NCBI GenBank assembly: GCA_947475545.1
Contig: CANJLL010000001.1
Span: 866,795 to 930,794 of the forward strand
DNA length: 64,000 bases
Reading direction: 5' to 3'
DNA from: Chloroflexota bacterium
Lineage (GTDB): Bacteria > Chloroflexota > Limnocylindria > Limnocylindrales > CSP1-4
Within the stretch, counting starts at the first letter, position 1. Each line of letters opens with the position of its first letter. The notes under the pieces were generated by a model that saw only the letters and a list, made by a program, of their open reading frames with translations, was not told the origin of the DNA and did no database searches. The position numbers were made by a program, and so were the translations under genes. Shown one piece after another: positions 43,664 to 52,470 of the stretch.

Positions 43664-44050
43664 TTATCGCTTTCGGGTCCGCGCCTCGATGATCGGCTCG
43701 ACGAACTGACGGTGACAGTCGATGACACGATCCGTGAGCGCCGAGAGCTCGGCCAGGAGCGCGTCGTCGACCCCGTTGAAGTTGAAGCACGACTTGCCCT
43801 GCATGTGCGCCCGCAAGGCCGGCGACATCCCGTCCAGGAGTTGCGGCCGCGCGTAGACCGCCATCAGGTAGAAGCTGACGTACCGCTTGCCGAGTCGCGT
43901 GCCAGCAACAAAGCCCCACGGCTTGCCCGTCGCCTCGGGCAGCTCCAGGACGGTGCCGCCGTCCCCTTCACGGACCGCGAATCGGTCGGCGTGCGGTGCC
44001 AGGATGGCCTTCAGGCGTTCATGGACGGCGGGCAGGTCGGCTTCGGCCAT
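43664..44050 (-). CDS. DUF1801-like small protein
   Basis: A 128-residue soluble protein. The layout (N-terminal helix, then GFVAGTRLGKRYVSFYLMAVY strands and MQGKSCFNFNGVDDALLAELSALTDR) resembles small YdhG/DUF1801-type proteins, whose function is unknown. No signal peptide or membrane helix. It lies between the E1-beta and VapBC genes on the same strand, 361 bases after E1-beta, and might be part of an acquired segment with VapBC. Confidence 0.68.
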   Translation of the reverse strand: MAEADLPAVHERLKAILAPHADRFAVREGDGGTVLELPEATGKPWGFVAGTRLGKRYVSFYLMAVYARPQLLDGMSPALRAHMQGKSCFNFNGVDDALLAELSALTDRVIDCHRQFVEPIIEARTRKR

Positions 44051-44411
44051 CGGGACGCGCTCCTCCAGACGTACGGGGCGACTTCAGGAACCCATCCTCG
44101 CACCCATCCTGGGCCCGCCACAAGGGCGGTGAAGGTGGCGGACAACAAGCGCCTCGGCATCGGCCAGGCCGGGACCGATTCCGGCGAATTCCCGCAATGG
44201 TGGCGTTCGTCAGGCCGGCTGGGCCGAACAGGCGCGGCCCGTGCACGCGACGCCTGCAGGATTCCGGCAGCCACCACGCCGCTGGGCAACTGGCCGGGAA
44301 TGACTGACGAAGACCACCCGGGCGGGTACATGGCAGAACCCGCGGCTGGCGGCTGGCGACGGGCGACGGGCGACGGCGGCGGCGCGAGCCCGGCGGTACG
44401 CCGCGAGCCCG
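44051..44411. other. gap between E1-beta and the small DUF1801-like gene
   Basis: No gene is supported. The sequence next to the E1-beta stop has short tandem ggcggctggcgacgggcgac-type echoes (about 44345-44375). No terminator with a T-run is seen. Confidence 0.45.
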
Positions 44412-45395
44412 TCAGTACGCCGCGAGCCTCCGGATGCCGGAGGTAATCTTGTCCGGGTTGACCATGAACCAGTCCTCCAGCACGTGGTTGTAGGGCACCC
44501 CGGGCACATCCGGGCCGGCGATGCGCGTCACCGGCGCGTCCAGGTAGTCGAACGCCTCCTCGGCCACCAGCGCGGCGATCTCCGCGCCGTAGCCGCCGAA
44601 CCGGTTGTCCTCGTGGACGATCAGGCACTTGCCGGTCTTGCGGACCGAGTTGAGGACCGTCTCGGTGTCGAGCGGTCGGAGCGTCCGGAGGTCGATGACC
44701 TCGACGCTGATCCCCTCCTCGTCCACCCGGGCCGCCGCCTCCAGCGCGTGGTGAGCCATCAGCCCATACGCGATGACCGTCACCTGCGTCCCGGCCCGCG
44801 TGATCGCAGCGCTCCCCAGCGGCGTCACGTAGTCGGTGTCGGGGACCTCGCCGCGGACGGATCGGTAGAGCTTCTTGTGCTCCAGGAAGAGCACCGGGTC
44901 CGGGTCCCGGATCGCCGAGCGAAGCAGCCCGCGGGCATCCAGCGGCGTCGACGGCACCACCACCTTGATCCCGGGGATGTGCGTGAAGAACGCCTCCACC
45001 GACTGGCTGTGGTACAGCGCGCCGTGCACCCCGCCGCCGTACGGGGCGCGGATGGTCATCGGCAGCCCCAACGCGTTGTTGGTCCGGTAGCGCATCCGGG
45101 CGGCCTGCGACTGGATCTGGTTGAACGCCGGGAAGATGAAGTCGGCGAACTGGATCTCGGCAACGGGCCGGAGACCGTTCACGGCGGCACCGATGCTGAC
45201 GCCGACGATCATCGACTCGGTGAGCGGCGTGTCGATCACCCGCTCCTCCCCGAACTCGATCTGGAGGCCATCCGTGGCCAGGAAGACGCCGCCCTTCAGC
45301 CCGACGTCCTCGCCGAGCAGGATGATCGACGCGTCCCGCCGCATCTCCTGCGCGAGCGTCTCGCGGATCGCCTCGATGAACGTTCGGACGGCCAT
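44412..45395 (-). CDS. 2-oxoacid dehydrogenase E1 beta subunit
   Basis: A 327-residue thiamine-diphosphate enzyme subunit of the branched-chain 2-oxoacid or pyruvate dehydrogenase E1 heterotetramer. Recognisable blocks are FIEAIRETLAQEM, LLGEDVGLKGGVF, DTPLTESMIVGV, FADFIFPAFNQI and the C-terminal transketolase domain (VIDLRTLRPLD, HEDNRFGGYGAEI). Its ATG shares one base with the TAA of the alpha-subunit gene (TAATG), which secures equal synthesis. Together with E1-alpha and E2 it decarboxylates branched-chain keto acids or pyruvate. Confidence 0.94.
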   Translation of the reverse strand: MAVRTFIEAIRETLAQEMRRDASIILLGEDVGLKGGVFLATDGLQIEFGEERVIDTPLTESMIVGVSIGAAVNGLRPVAEIQFADFIFPAFNQIQSQAARMRYRTNNALGLPMTIRAPYGGGVHGALYHSQSVEAFFTHIPGIKVVVPSTPLDARGLLRSAIRDPDPVLFLEHKKLYRSVRGEVPDTDYVTPLGSAAITRAGTQVTVIAYGLMAHHALEAAARVDEEGISVEVIDLRTLRPLDTETVLNSVRKTGKCLIVHEDNRFGGYGAEIAALVAEEAFDYLDAPVTRIAGPDVPGVPYNHVLEDWFMVNPDKITSGIRRLAAY

Positions 45396-46465
45396 TAGTC
45401 GCGCCCCGTCCCGAAGCCCCAGGCGGGCGGCCGCTCGCCCGGCCAGTCCTCGGCAAAGACCCAGCGAGCCACGTCCTCGACCACGGGGTCCGCGGCCGCC
45501 TCGGCGAAGCGCGTTGCGTCCTCGACCTCCGCCGCGATCTCGGCGGTCATTGCCGCCTCGGCGGCGTCCGTGAGCACGCCCGCGGCCCGCAGCTGCCCGC
45601 GGAAGGCCGGCAGCGGGTCCAGGGCGCGATGGGCGGCGATCTCCTCCTCGCTCCGGTAGCGGGTCTGCTGATCGTCGGACGAGTGGGCGGTCAGGCGCTC
45701 CACCTTGGCCTCGATGAGGGTTGGGCCCTCGCCGGCCCGGGCGCGGCGGACGGCCTCCTTGGCGGCGATGTAGCAGCCCAGCACGTCGGTCCCGCGAACG
45801 ATCACGCCCGGGATCCCGTACGCGACCGCGCGTGACGCGACGTCGTCCACCGGCAGCTCACGGGCGCTGGGGACGCTGATCGCGTAGCCGTTGTTCTCGA
45901 CCACGTAGATGAACGGCAGGTGGTGGATGGCGGCGAAGTTCAGCGCCTCGTGGACATCGCCCTGGTTCGAGGAGCCCTCGCCGGTCGAGGTGACGACCAC
46001 CTCCCCCGTCCCCCGCAGCTTGGCGGCCAAGGCGATGCCCACCGCGTGGAGCACCTGCGACGCGACCGGCGAGCTGACCGACAGGATCTTCCGGCCGATG
46101 TGGCCGTAGTGATTGGGCATCTGGCGCCCACCCGACGACGGATCGTCGGCGCGAGCGTACGACCCCAGCAGGATCTCGCGCGGGGTCATTCCCATCCGGA
46201 GGACGGCCGTGATGGACCGGTAATACGGTGCCAGCCAGTCCTCGCCCGGGCGCAGCGCCCAGGTGATGCCGGCCTGGGCGCCCTCGTGTCCCTGGCCGCT
46301 GATCACGAACGCCACGCGACCGGAGCGGTTGAGGATCCACATGCGCTCGTCGAGGGCGCGCCCCAGGGCCATCACGCGGTAGAGGCCCACCAGGTCGTCC
46401 CGGGTCAGCCCGGCGGACGCCGCCGGCGCCGTCAGGTCGTTCGGCTGGTTGGCGGAGACGTCCAT
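45395..46465 (-). CDS. 2-oxoacid dehydrogenase E1 alpha subunit
   Basis: A 356-residue subunit that binds thiamine diphosphate. The ThDP motif is GEGSSNQGDVHEALNFAA followed by VVENNGYAIS (GDG-type start to NN). SGQGHEGAQAG and RMGMTPREIL are typical of BCKDH/PDH E1-alpha, and the YR-S-E-E-E region near residue 275 matches branched-chain enzymes better than pyruvate ones. ATG 46465 follows the E3 gene by 25 bases. It forms an alpha2beta2 enzyme with the next gene. Confidence 0.93.
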   Translation of the reverse strand: MDVSANQPNDLTAPAASAGLTRDDLVGLYRVMALGRALDERMWILNRSGRVAFVISGQGHEGAQAGITWALRPGEDWLAPYYRSITAVLRMGMTPREILLGSYARADDPSSGGRQMPNHYGHIGRKILSVSSPVASQVLHAVGIALAAKLRGTGEVVVTSTGEGSSNQGDVHEALNFAAIHHLPFIYVVENNGYAISVPSARELPVDDVASRAVAYGIPGVIVRGTDVLGCYIAAKEAVRRARAGEGPTLIEAKVERLTAHSSDDQQTRYRSEEEIAAHRALDPLPAFRGQLRAAGVLTDAAEAAMTAEIAAEVEDATRFAEAAADPVVEDVARWVFAEDWPGERPPAWGFGTGRD

Positions 46466-46490
46466 CCTGGTTCGGCGCCTCCGCTGACCG

Positions 46491-47930
46491 TCAGAAGTTG
46501 ATCGACCGACCGTCGACCGCCATCGCCGCCTCGCCGAGGATCTCGGACAGGGTCGGGTGGGCATGCGTGGTGTTGCCAATCTCCCAGGCCGTGGCGTCCA
46601 GCGCGAACGCGAGCGACGCCTCGGCGATCAGGTCCGTCGCATGCGGGCCGATGATGTGGACCCCCAGCGTGTCGCCCGTCTCCGGGTTGCTGATGATCTT
46701 GGCGAAGCCCTCGTACTCGCCGCCGATGATCGCCTTGCCGATCGCCTGGAACGGCACCTTGCCCACCTTGTAGGGCAGGGACTGGGCGCGGCACTGCTCC
46801 TCGGTCCGGCCGATGGAGGCGATCTCGGGGTGGCAGTAGGTGGCGCGCGGCTGGGCGTTGTAATCGAAGCCGTGGACGTCCGGATCGCCCACGATCGTGT
46901 GGACGGCCGTCAGGCCTTCGTGCGCCGCGACGTGCGCCAGCCAGAGCCCGCCCACGATGTCGCCGATCGCGTACACGTGCGGCTCCCTGGTGCGCATGTA
47001 CGGATCGACCTTGATCACGCCGCGCTCGGTCTCGATCCGCGTGGTCTCGAGACCGATGTTCTCGATGTTCGCCGCCCGGCCGATCGCGACCAGGAGGAGG
47101 TCGAACGACAGCTCCTTGGCCTCCCCGCCTTCGGGACCGACCGTGATCCGAACGGCGTCCTCGTCCGAACGAACCCCCGCGACATCGAAGCGGGCATCGG
47201 TCATGACGGTGATGCCGCGCTTGGTGAAGCTGCGCACGAGCGCGGCGCTGACATCGTCGTCCTCGAGTGGCACGATGGCGGGCAGGTATTCGATCAGCGT
47301 CACCTGGACGCCCACGTCGTGGAAGAACGAGGCGAACTCCACGCCGACGGCGCCGGCGCCCACGATCGCGATGGAGGCCGGCAGCGCCTCCAGGCGGAGG
47401 ATGTCGTCGGAGGTGACGATCCGGCGGCCATCCGGGACCAGCCCCGGCAGGCTCCTGGTCCGTGAGCCCGCGGCCAGGATGACGTCCGTGGCTTCCAGGA
47501 TCCGCTCGCCGCCGGCACCCGGTGTCCCGTCCTCGCCCGCGAGCGTGACGACCACCTTGCCCGGCCCGTCCAGGCGGCCGCGGCCCTGGACCCACGTCAC
47601 CTTGTTCTTGGTCACCAGCGACTTGAGGCCGGTCCACATCCGCTTCACGACCTGGTCGCGCCGGGCCGCGATCTTGGCGAAGTCCGCGACGGGCTCACCC
47701 ACCGTGATGCCCAGGTCGGCCGCGTGGCGGATCCGGTCGGCCAGCGCCGCGGATTCCAGCAGCGCCTTGGTGGGGATGCAGCCCCGATGGAGGCACGTCC
47801 CGCCGATCTTGTCCTCATCGACGAGGGCCACGCGGAGGCCCAGCTGGGCGGCCCGAAACGCGGCGCTGTAGCCGCCCGTGCCCGCACCGAGCACGACGAG
47901 ATCAAAGTCGTTGGACGAACCTGCGGCCAT
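46491..47930 (-). CDS. lpdA: dihydrolipoyl dehydrogenase (E3)
   Basis: A 479-residue FAD enzyme that reoxidises the lipoyl groups of E2 with NAD+. FAD motif VVLGAGTGGYSAAFRAAQLG; redox-active disulfide Cys46/Cys51 in GGTCLHRGCIPTK; NAD motif IVGAGAVGVEFASFF; second FAD motif VYAIGDIVG; C-terminal interface His-Glu pair in the THAHPTLSEIL segment. First gene of the dehydrogenase cluster (E3-E1alpha-E1beta). It diverges from the plsY-like gene. Confidence 0.96.
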   Translation of the reverse strand: MAAGSSNDFDLVVLGAGTGGYSAAFRAAQLGLRVALVDEDKIGGTCLHRGCIPTKALLESAALADRIRHAADLGITVGEPVADFAKIAARRDQVVKRMWTGLKSLVTKNKVTWVQGRGRLDGPGKVVVTLAGEDGTPGAGGERILEATDVILAAGSRTRSLPGLVPDGRRIVTSDDILRLEALPASIAIVGAGAVGVEFASFFHDVGVQVTLIEYLPAIVPLEDDDVSAALVRSFTKRGITVMTDARFDVAGVRSDEDAVRITVGPEGGEAKELSFDLLLVAIGRAANIENIGLETTRIETERGVIKVDPYMRTREPHVYAIGDIVGGLWLAHVAAHEGLTAVHTIVGDPDVHGFDYNAQPRATYCHPEIASIGRTEEQCRAQSLPYKVGKVPFQAIGKAIIGGEYEGFAKIISNPETGDTLGVHIIGPHATDLIAEASLAFALDATAWEIGNTTHAHPTLSEILGEAAMAVDGRSINF

Positions 47931-48167
47931 CTGTCAGGGGAACCCCACGCTGCGGCACACCCGCGGGGCGGGTGGAAGAAGTGGAACCATGCTACGCGCC
48001 GACTCGCGAGGGGCGCAACAGCCCGTCCGGCCCCTGCCGCGGCCGACTGGACGGCGCCGCGAGCAGCACCGTCGGGCGCTGGCCGTCCGTCGTGGTGGTG
48101 CGGCCCGGTGCTAGACTCCGCGACCGGTGGCACCCGGACCGGCCGGGTCGCTGGCTTGAAGGTGACC

Positions 48168-48815
48168 GTGAACACGCTGCAGATCGCGCTCCTGCTGGCC
48201 GCCGCCTACCTGGGCGGTTCCATCCCCATGGGGGTCCTGGTGGCCAGGCTGACCGGTGGGACGGATCCCCGGACCGTTGGCTCGGGGCGCACGGGCGGCA
48301 CCAACGCCCTCCGCGCTTTGGGCCGCAAGTGGGCGCTGGTCGTGGTGGCGGGCGACATCCTCAAGGGCACGTTCCCGGTGCTGCTGGCCCGCCTGGTGAG
48401 CGACGGTGACGCCGGCGTCGAGGTGCTGTGCGCCGGGGCGGCCGTGATCGGATCGTCAAACTCGATCTTCGTGGGCTTCCGCGGCGGACGCGGCGTGGGC
48501 GCCGGCGTCGGCACCCTGCTGATCATCCAGCCGCTGGTGATCCCGCTCGTGGCACCGGTCTTCGTCGGGGTGATCCTGGTGACGCGCTACGTGTCGCTGG
48601 GGTCCCTGCTGGGCTCGGCGGCGATCCTGCCGGGCATGCTCCTGGTCTGGGCAGTCGCGCCCGGGGCCGTGCCGCCCGCGTACCTGGCCTGGGCGACAGT
48701 CGGGCCGGCGTTGGTCTGGCTGGCGCATCGCGACAACATCCTCCGCCTGCTCCGTCACGAGGAGCGCAAGTTCGACCTGGGGATGCTGGGCAACCGCCGC
48801 CGCGGGGCGGGATAG
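48168..48815 (+). CDS. plsY: glycerol-3-phosphate acyltransferase PlsY-like
   Basis: A 215-residue membrane acyltransferase with five to six helices that should transfer acyl from acyl-phosphate to glycerol 3-phosphate, the first step of phospholipid synthesis. Motif 1 is GSGRTGGTNALRALGRK, motif 2 FRGGRGVGAGVG, motif 3 LAHRDNILRLLRHEE. Motif 2 normally has GGKGVAT and is preceded by a conserved GH; here it is GGRGVGA after GSSNS, so this may be a divergent paralogue. GTG 48168 is favoured by GAAGG upstream; GTG 48162 is also in frame. Confidence 0.83.
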   Translation: MNTLQIALLLAAAYLGGSIPMGVLVARLTGGTDPRTVGSGRTGGTNALRALGRKWALVVVAGDILKGTFPVLLARLVSDGDAGVEVLCAGAAVIGSSNSIFVGFRGGRGVGAGVGTLLIIQPLVIPLVAPVFVGVILVTRYVSLGSLLGSAAILPGMLLVWAVAPGAVPPAYLAWATVGPALVWLAHRDNILRLLRHEERKFDLGMLGNRRRGAG

Positions 48816-48965
48816 GGACCCGAGGCGCCCCAGCGAGTCGCCGCGTCACGCGGCTTCATGGGGTGCGGCGGGTCCGCGTACTGTCATCGCATCCGGTCCA
48901 GCGCACCTGCGCGTGACGACTCTTGACGAGGACAGGACGGCGAGCGCGTCAACAACGCGGACCTC

Positions 48966-50555
48966 ATGGTGCAGATGCTGGCGGAGGCCGGCGTCACCCG
49001 CGGCTTTGGCATCCCCAGCGGGAACGTCCTGCCGCTCATCGAGGCGATGCGCACGGGCGGCATCGACTTCGTGCTGACCGCGCACGAGGGCTCGGCCGCC
49101 TTCGCCGCCGACGTGTCCGGGCGCATGACCGGCGTCCCCGGGCTGTGCATCGCCACCCTGGGCCCGGGTGCCACCAACCTGACGACGGGCGTAGGCGGCG
49201 CCTGGCTGGATCGATCGCCCCTCATCGCCATCACCTGCAACGTGCCCACCAGCCAGCTGGGCCGAAGGGTCCAGATGGCAATCGACCACCACGCGCTCTT
49301 CGCGCCGATCACCAAGGCGAGCCTCGCCGCCCGCTTCGACAACGTGGCCGAGGTGACGGCGGCGGCAATCCGGATCGCGATGACGGAGCCGCGCGGACCG
49401 GTGCACATCGACCTTCCGGAGGACGTATCCGTGGCCCCGGCGTCGGATCACCGCATCCCGACGACCGCCCCTGCTGTCCCGAGGCTCGCCGGCGACGCGG
49501 AGATCGAGCGCGCCGCCACCATCATCGCCGCCGCCCGCCGGCCGATCGCGGTACTGGGCAGCTCCGCCACGCGGATGGCGCATCCCGAGCGCCTGGTGGC
49601 CTTCGTCGAGCGGCACGGCATGCCCGTCGCCACGACAACGATGGCGAAGGGCCTGATGGACGACGACCACCCCCTGGCCATCGGCTGCATCGAGCGGGCG
49701 CGACGCCAGGAGCAGCGGCGGTTCATCCAGGGTTGCGACCTGGTCATCGGGCTGGGCTACGACACGATCGAGGTGGAGTACGAGGCCTGGATCGGCGACC
49801 GTCCACTCCTCGCCATCGACATCGAGGCGCCGGACCTCGCGCCATCGGTGGCCCTCGCGGGCACCGTGATCGGCGATCTCGACGACGCCCTGGCCCGGCT
49901 GAGCCGGCGCCCGGCGCCCGGCAACGACTGGCAGGCGGGGGAGATCGTCCGGCACAAGGCCGCCTTCCAGGCAGCGCTCCGGCCGCCGGGTGCAGGCCTC
50001 ACGCCGCACGCGGTGATGGATGCCTGCCGTGCGGCGTTGCCGGCGCACGTCATCGGGTCGTTCGACGTCGGCGCCCACACGCACCAGATCGCCAGCCAGT
50101 GGGCCGCACACGAGCCGCGCACCTTCCTGGCCACGAACGGCTGGTCGTCGATGGGCTTTGGCCTGCCGAGCGCGATCGCGGCGAAGCTGGCGGCCCCCGA
50201 CCGGCCGGTGCTCTGCCTGATCGGGGACGGCTGCTTCCAGATGACCTGTGGCGAGCTTGCCACCGCACGGCGGGCCGGCATCACACTCCCGGTCGTGGTG
50301 ATCGACGACCGCTGGCTCAGCCTCATCCGCGTCAAGCAGGCGCGCCGGGGGCTCGCGCCGTACGGCTCCTGGCTGGACCCGGCGGTGGAGGCGCGGCGCA
50401 CGCCACCGAGCCACTATGTCGGCATCCCGGCGTTCGGCATCCGAACAGCAGGAGGCCTGCGCGACGCCCTGGCCGCCGCGTTCCCGGCCGACGGTCCGAC
50501 CGTCATCGAGGCGGCCGTGGACCCTGCTGCGTACATGGACACCTTGTTCGACTGA
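48966..50555 (+). CDS. thiamine-diphosphate-dependent enzyme (IlvB/acetolactate synthase-like)
   Basis: A 529-residue ThDP enzyme of the POX/acetolactate-synthase group with the usual three domains. The N-terminal Pyr domain holds the catalytic Glu in LTAHEGSAAFAAD and LGPGATNLTTGV; the central domain is Rossmann-like; the C-terminal PP domain has GDGCFQMTCGELATARR, but ends VVVIDDRW, with Asp-Asp where most family members have Asn-Asn. Substrate unknown; benzoylformate-, oxalyl- or sulfopyruvate-type decarboxylases are possible. ATG 48966 is the only start after an in-frame stop at 48924. No ilvN regulatory gene follows. Confidence 0.87.
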   Translation: MVQMLAEAGVTRGFGIPSGNVLPLIEAMRTGGIDFVLTAHEGSAAFAADVSGRMTGVPGLCIATLGPGATNLTTGVGGAWLDRSPLIAITCNVPTSQLGRRVQMAIDHHALFAPITKASLAARFDNVAEVTAAAIRIAMTEPRGPVHIDLPEDVSVAPASDHRIPTTAPAVPRLAGDAEIERAATIIAAARRPIAVLGSSATRMAHPERLVAFVERHGMPVATTTMAKGLMDDDHPLAIGCIERARRQEQRRFIQGCDLVIGLGYDTIEVEYEAWIGDRPLLAIDIEAPDLAPSVALAGTVIGDLDDALARLSRRPAPGNDWQAGEIVRHKAAFQAALRPPGAGLTPHAVMDACRAALPAHVIGSFDVGAHTHQIASQWAAHEPRTFLATNGWSSMGFGLPSAIAAKLAAPDRPVLCLIGDGCFQMTCGELATARRAGITLPVVVIDDRWLSLIRVKQARRGLAPYGSWLDPAVEARRTPPSHYVGIPAFGIRTAGGLRDALAAAFPADGPTVIEAAVDPAAYMDTLFD

Positions 50556-50673
50556 CGCCCCGCGGTCGGCCGCGGCACCGCCCGGGAATCGATCGACCCG
50601 AGTCGGCTGACGACCCGGGTCGGGGATCTATGCTGGTTCGGCGGGCCCCCAGTGGGCCCGCGCCGAGAGGAGA

Positions 50674-51075
50674 TCAGCCGCCGCGCATGCTCCGGAAGCA
50701 GTCGCTGCAGTAGACGGGCTTGCCGCTGGTGGGGCGGAACGGGACCTGGGCGTCGCGGCCACAGTTGCTGCACGTCGCCGTGAACATCTCGCGGGGGCCG
50801 CGATCACCGCTGCCGTAGCCGCCGCCGCTGCTGCTCTCGCCGTAGCCACCGGCGCTGTAGCCGCCGCCAGCACCGTAGCTGCCGTAGCTGCTACCGCCGC
50901 CGCCACCACCACCGCCGCCGCCCGTCGCGCCGCGCGAAGCCTTGCGGCTGGCTCGGCAGGTGGGGCAGCGACGCGGCTCCGTGAAGCCACGCTGCGCGTA
51001 GAAATCCTGCTCCGACGCGGTGAACACGAACTGCTGTCCGCAGTCGGCACAGGCCAGGGTCTTGTCGCTGTACAC
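50674..51075 (-). CDS. double zinc-ribbon protein with Gly/Ser/Tyr-rich linker
   Basis: A 133-residue protein with two zinc ribbons. The first is Cys9-x2-Cys12 and Cys37-x2-Cys40, with the FVFTASEQDFYAQRGF core of the probable zinc-ribbon family; the second is Cys102-x2-Cys105 and Cys123-x2-Cys126, of the CxxC_CxxC type. They are joined by a flexible Gly/Ser/Tyr-rich linker (about 51-92), the kind of sequence found in RNA-binding or phase-separating proteins. Nucleic-acid binding is likely but unproven. GTG 51075 is at slightly long spacing from AGGAG; the site is buried in a leader hairpin. Confidence 0.87.
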   Translation of the reverse strand: MYSDKTLACADCGQQFVFTASEQDFYAQRGFTEPRRCPTCRASRKASRGATGGGGGGGGGGSSYGSYGAGGGYSAGGYGESSSGGGYGSGDRGPREMFTATCSNCGRDAQVPFRPTSGKPVYCSDCFRSMRGG

Positions 51076-51081
51076 GGTACG

Positions 51082-51143
51082 AAAAAACTCCTCTCGGCAA
51101 CCACGCGAGTCCCCGTGTTTCTCGCGTCAGCCGTGAGAGGAGT
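51082..51143 (-). promoter_or_regulatory. structured leader with Shine-Dalgarno masking and terminator-like T-run
   Basis: In the minus-strand transcript the 9-base arm ACTCCTCTC (51143-51135) is exactly complementary to GAGAGGAGT (51095-51087), which contains the ribosome site of the zinc-ribbon gene. Between them ACGCGAG and CTCGCGT (51127-51121 and 51109-51103) form a 7-bp inner stem with an 11-base loop, and GGC/GCC add three more pairs. The outer stem is followed directly by a run of T (51087-51082). The element can thus act as intrinsic terminator and ribosome-site mask at once. No known riboswitch class is recognised. Confidence 0.72.
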
Positions 51144-51216
51144 CGGAGTCGACGTGAAGCCTGATCTGAAGCCTCGGGAACGCTTCCCTAGGCGTTACGA
51201 GGCGGGAGTCTACGCG

Positions 51217-51232
51217 GCAATTTCAGAATTGC
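51217..51232. promoter_or_regulatory. AT-rich palindrome in the zinc-ribbon upstream region
   Basis: GCAATT and AATTGC flank tcag, a perfect 6-bp inverted repeat in a locally AT-richer stretch (about 51180-51310) that probably holds the promoter of the zinc-ribbon gene. It may be an operator. Confidence 0.4.
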
Positions 51233-51337
51233 ATAGCCCCATTCGCCCGGATTCTGGAACGATTTCGGGGCCAGGAGTCGGCCGATTCGATCACGTTGTC
51301 GATGAAATCCCGCGCAGGCGACCGGATGAGCCGGGGG

Positions 51338-51598
51338 TCACGCCTCCGGGGGCCGGCGACCGGCGATCCGCCACAGGATCCAGGCGGTCACGACCACCAG
51401 CAGGATGATGGCGAGGGGCGTGTGGAAGACCACGCGCTGCACGTCATCGGGAAGGGCGCTGGTCGCCATGGCGGCCCCCAGGACGGCCACGACCACCAGG
51501 GCCGCGATGATCAGAACCTCGCGCAGCGCCCGGCGCCACGGCACGAGCGGGGCGAGATCGCCGGCCGGCTCGCGAGTCGGTCCGTCCAGCGCTGTCAT
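51338..51598 (-). CDS. small two-helix membrane protein
   Basis: An 86-residue protein with two predicted transmembrane helices (about 28-47 and 58-77) and a charged N-terminus. The ATG overlaps the stop of the nnrE gene by four bases, so it is co-translated with it. It is the last gene of the ykoEDC-mutY-nnrE run. Function unknown. Confidence 0.75.
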   Translation of the reverse strand: MTALDGPTREPAGDLAPLVPWRRALREVLIIAALVVVAVLGAAMATSALPDDVQRVVFHTPLAIILLVVVTAWILWRIAGRRPPEA

Positions 51599-52413
51599 GC
51601 CCGATCGGCTTCCGGCGGGATTCCGATCGGAGCGACCAGCACCTTGCCTGCCAGCCGACCGCCGATCCGCGTCAGCAGCCCGCTCTTGGGTCGATGGAAC
51701 GTCACGGTGAGGTCCGCCTGCACGACCGGATCCGACGGCTCGCCGGAGGTGAGATCAACGGCCGTGGGCGTGTCCACGGCGACCACCGGCACCCCGTCGG
51801 CGCGGGCGCGCAGGACGATCTCGACCGCCCCACGGATGGGATCGCGAAGGGACCCCAGGCTGCCGGTGCCAAGCAGGGCATCGACCACGACCGCGGCCTT
51901 CTCGATCCCCTGGGCGATGATCGACAGGTCGCGCGCGTTGGACGCATGCATCCTGGTCACGTGCTCCTGACCGTCCAGCCGGTCCCAGTTCCGGGCAGAT
52001 TCCGTGGTGCGCGGGCGCGCCTCGCTGGCGACGAAGACGACGATGACGCGGGCACCCTGCCGGGCGAGATAGCGCGCGGCGACGAAGCCATCGCCTCCGT
52101 TGTTGCCGGGGCCACACAGGATGAGGATGGGGCCACTCCCCCACCGACCCAGGTCAACGGCGAGCGAACGGACGGCCGCGGCAACCGCGGTCCCGGCGTG
52201 CTCCATGAGGCGTTGGGCGGGAACCCCGAAGGCCTGCGCGCGTCGGTCGGCGCCGGCCATGGCCTCGGCCGAGATCGGAGTCCGCGCCTTTGCCCCGGAC
52301 CAGCGGCGGCGAAGCCCGCGCAGGTCGAGCGTGAAGATCGCGGGGTCGTCGGCCGGGAGCGGGCCGTCGGGGGCGACAACCTGCGGGGCGGACGGCGGCG
52401 TTTGGGGTTCCAT
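51595..52413 (-). CDS. nnrE: NAD(P)H-hydrate epimerase
   Basis: A 272-residue YjeF_N-type protein that epimerises damaged (hydrated) NADH and NADPH so they can be repaired. The core has CGPGNNGGDGFVAARYL, the hallmark of the family, then VVDALLGTGSLG, VVAVDTPTAVDLTSG (with the catalytic Asp) and TFHRPKSGLL. Residues 1-45 are a variable extension. The ADP/ATP-dependent dehydratase NnrD domain, often fused, is not here and must be encoded elsewhere. It lies 57 bases after mutY. Confidence 0.9.
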   Translation of the reverse strand: MEPQTPPSAPQVVAPDGPLPADDPAIFTLDLRGLRRRWSGAKARTPISAEAMAGADRRAQAFGVPAQRLMEHAGTAVAAAVRSLAVDLGRWGSGPILILCGPGNNGGDGFVAARYLARQGARVIVVFVASEARPRTTESARNWDRLDGQEHVTRMHASNARDLSIIAQGIEKAAVVVDALLGTGSLGSLRDPIRGAVEIVLRARADGVPVVAVDTPTAVDLTSGEPSDPVVQADLTVTFHRPKSGLLTRIGGRLAGKVLVAPIGIPPEADRA

Positions 52414-52470
52414 GGGAGCGCAAGCGTAGCCGAGGCGAGCACGGCCCGTGGGCGACCATGCCTGCGCGCC

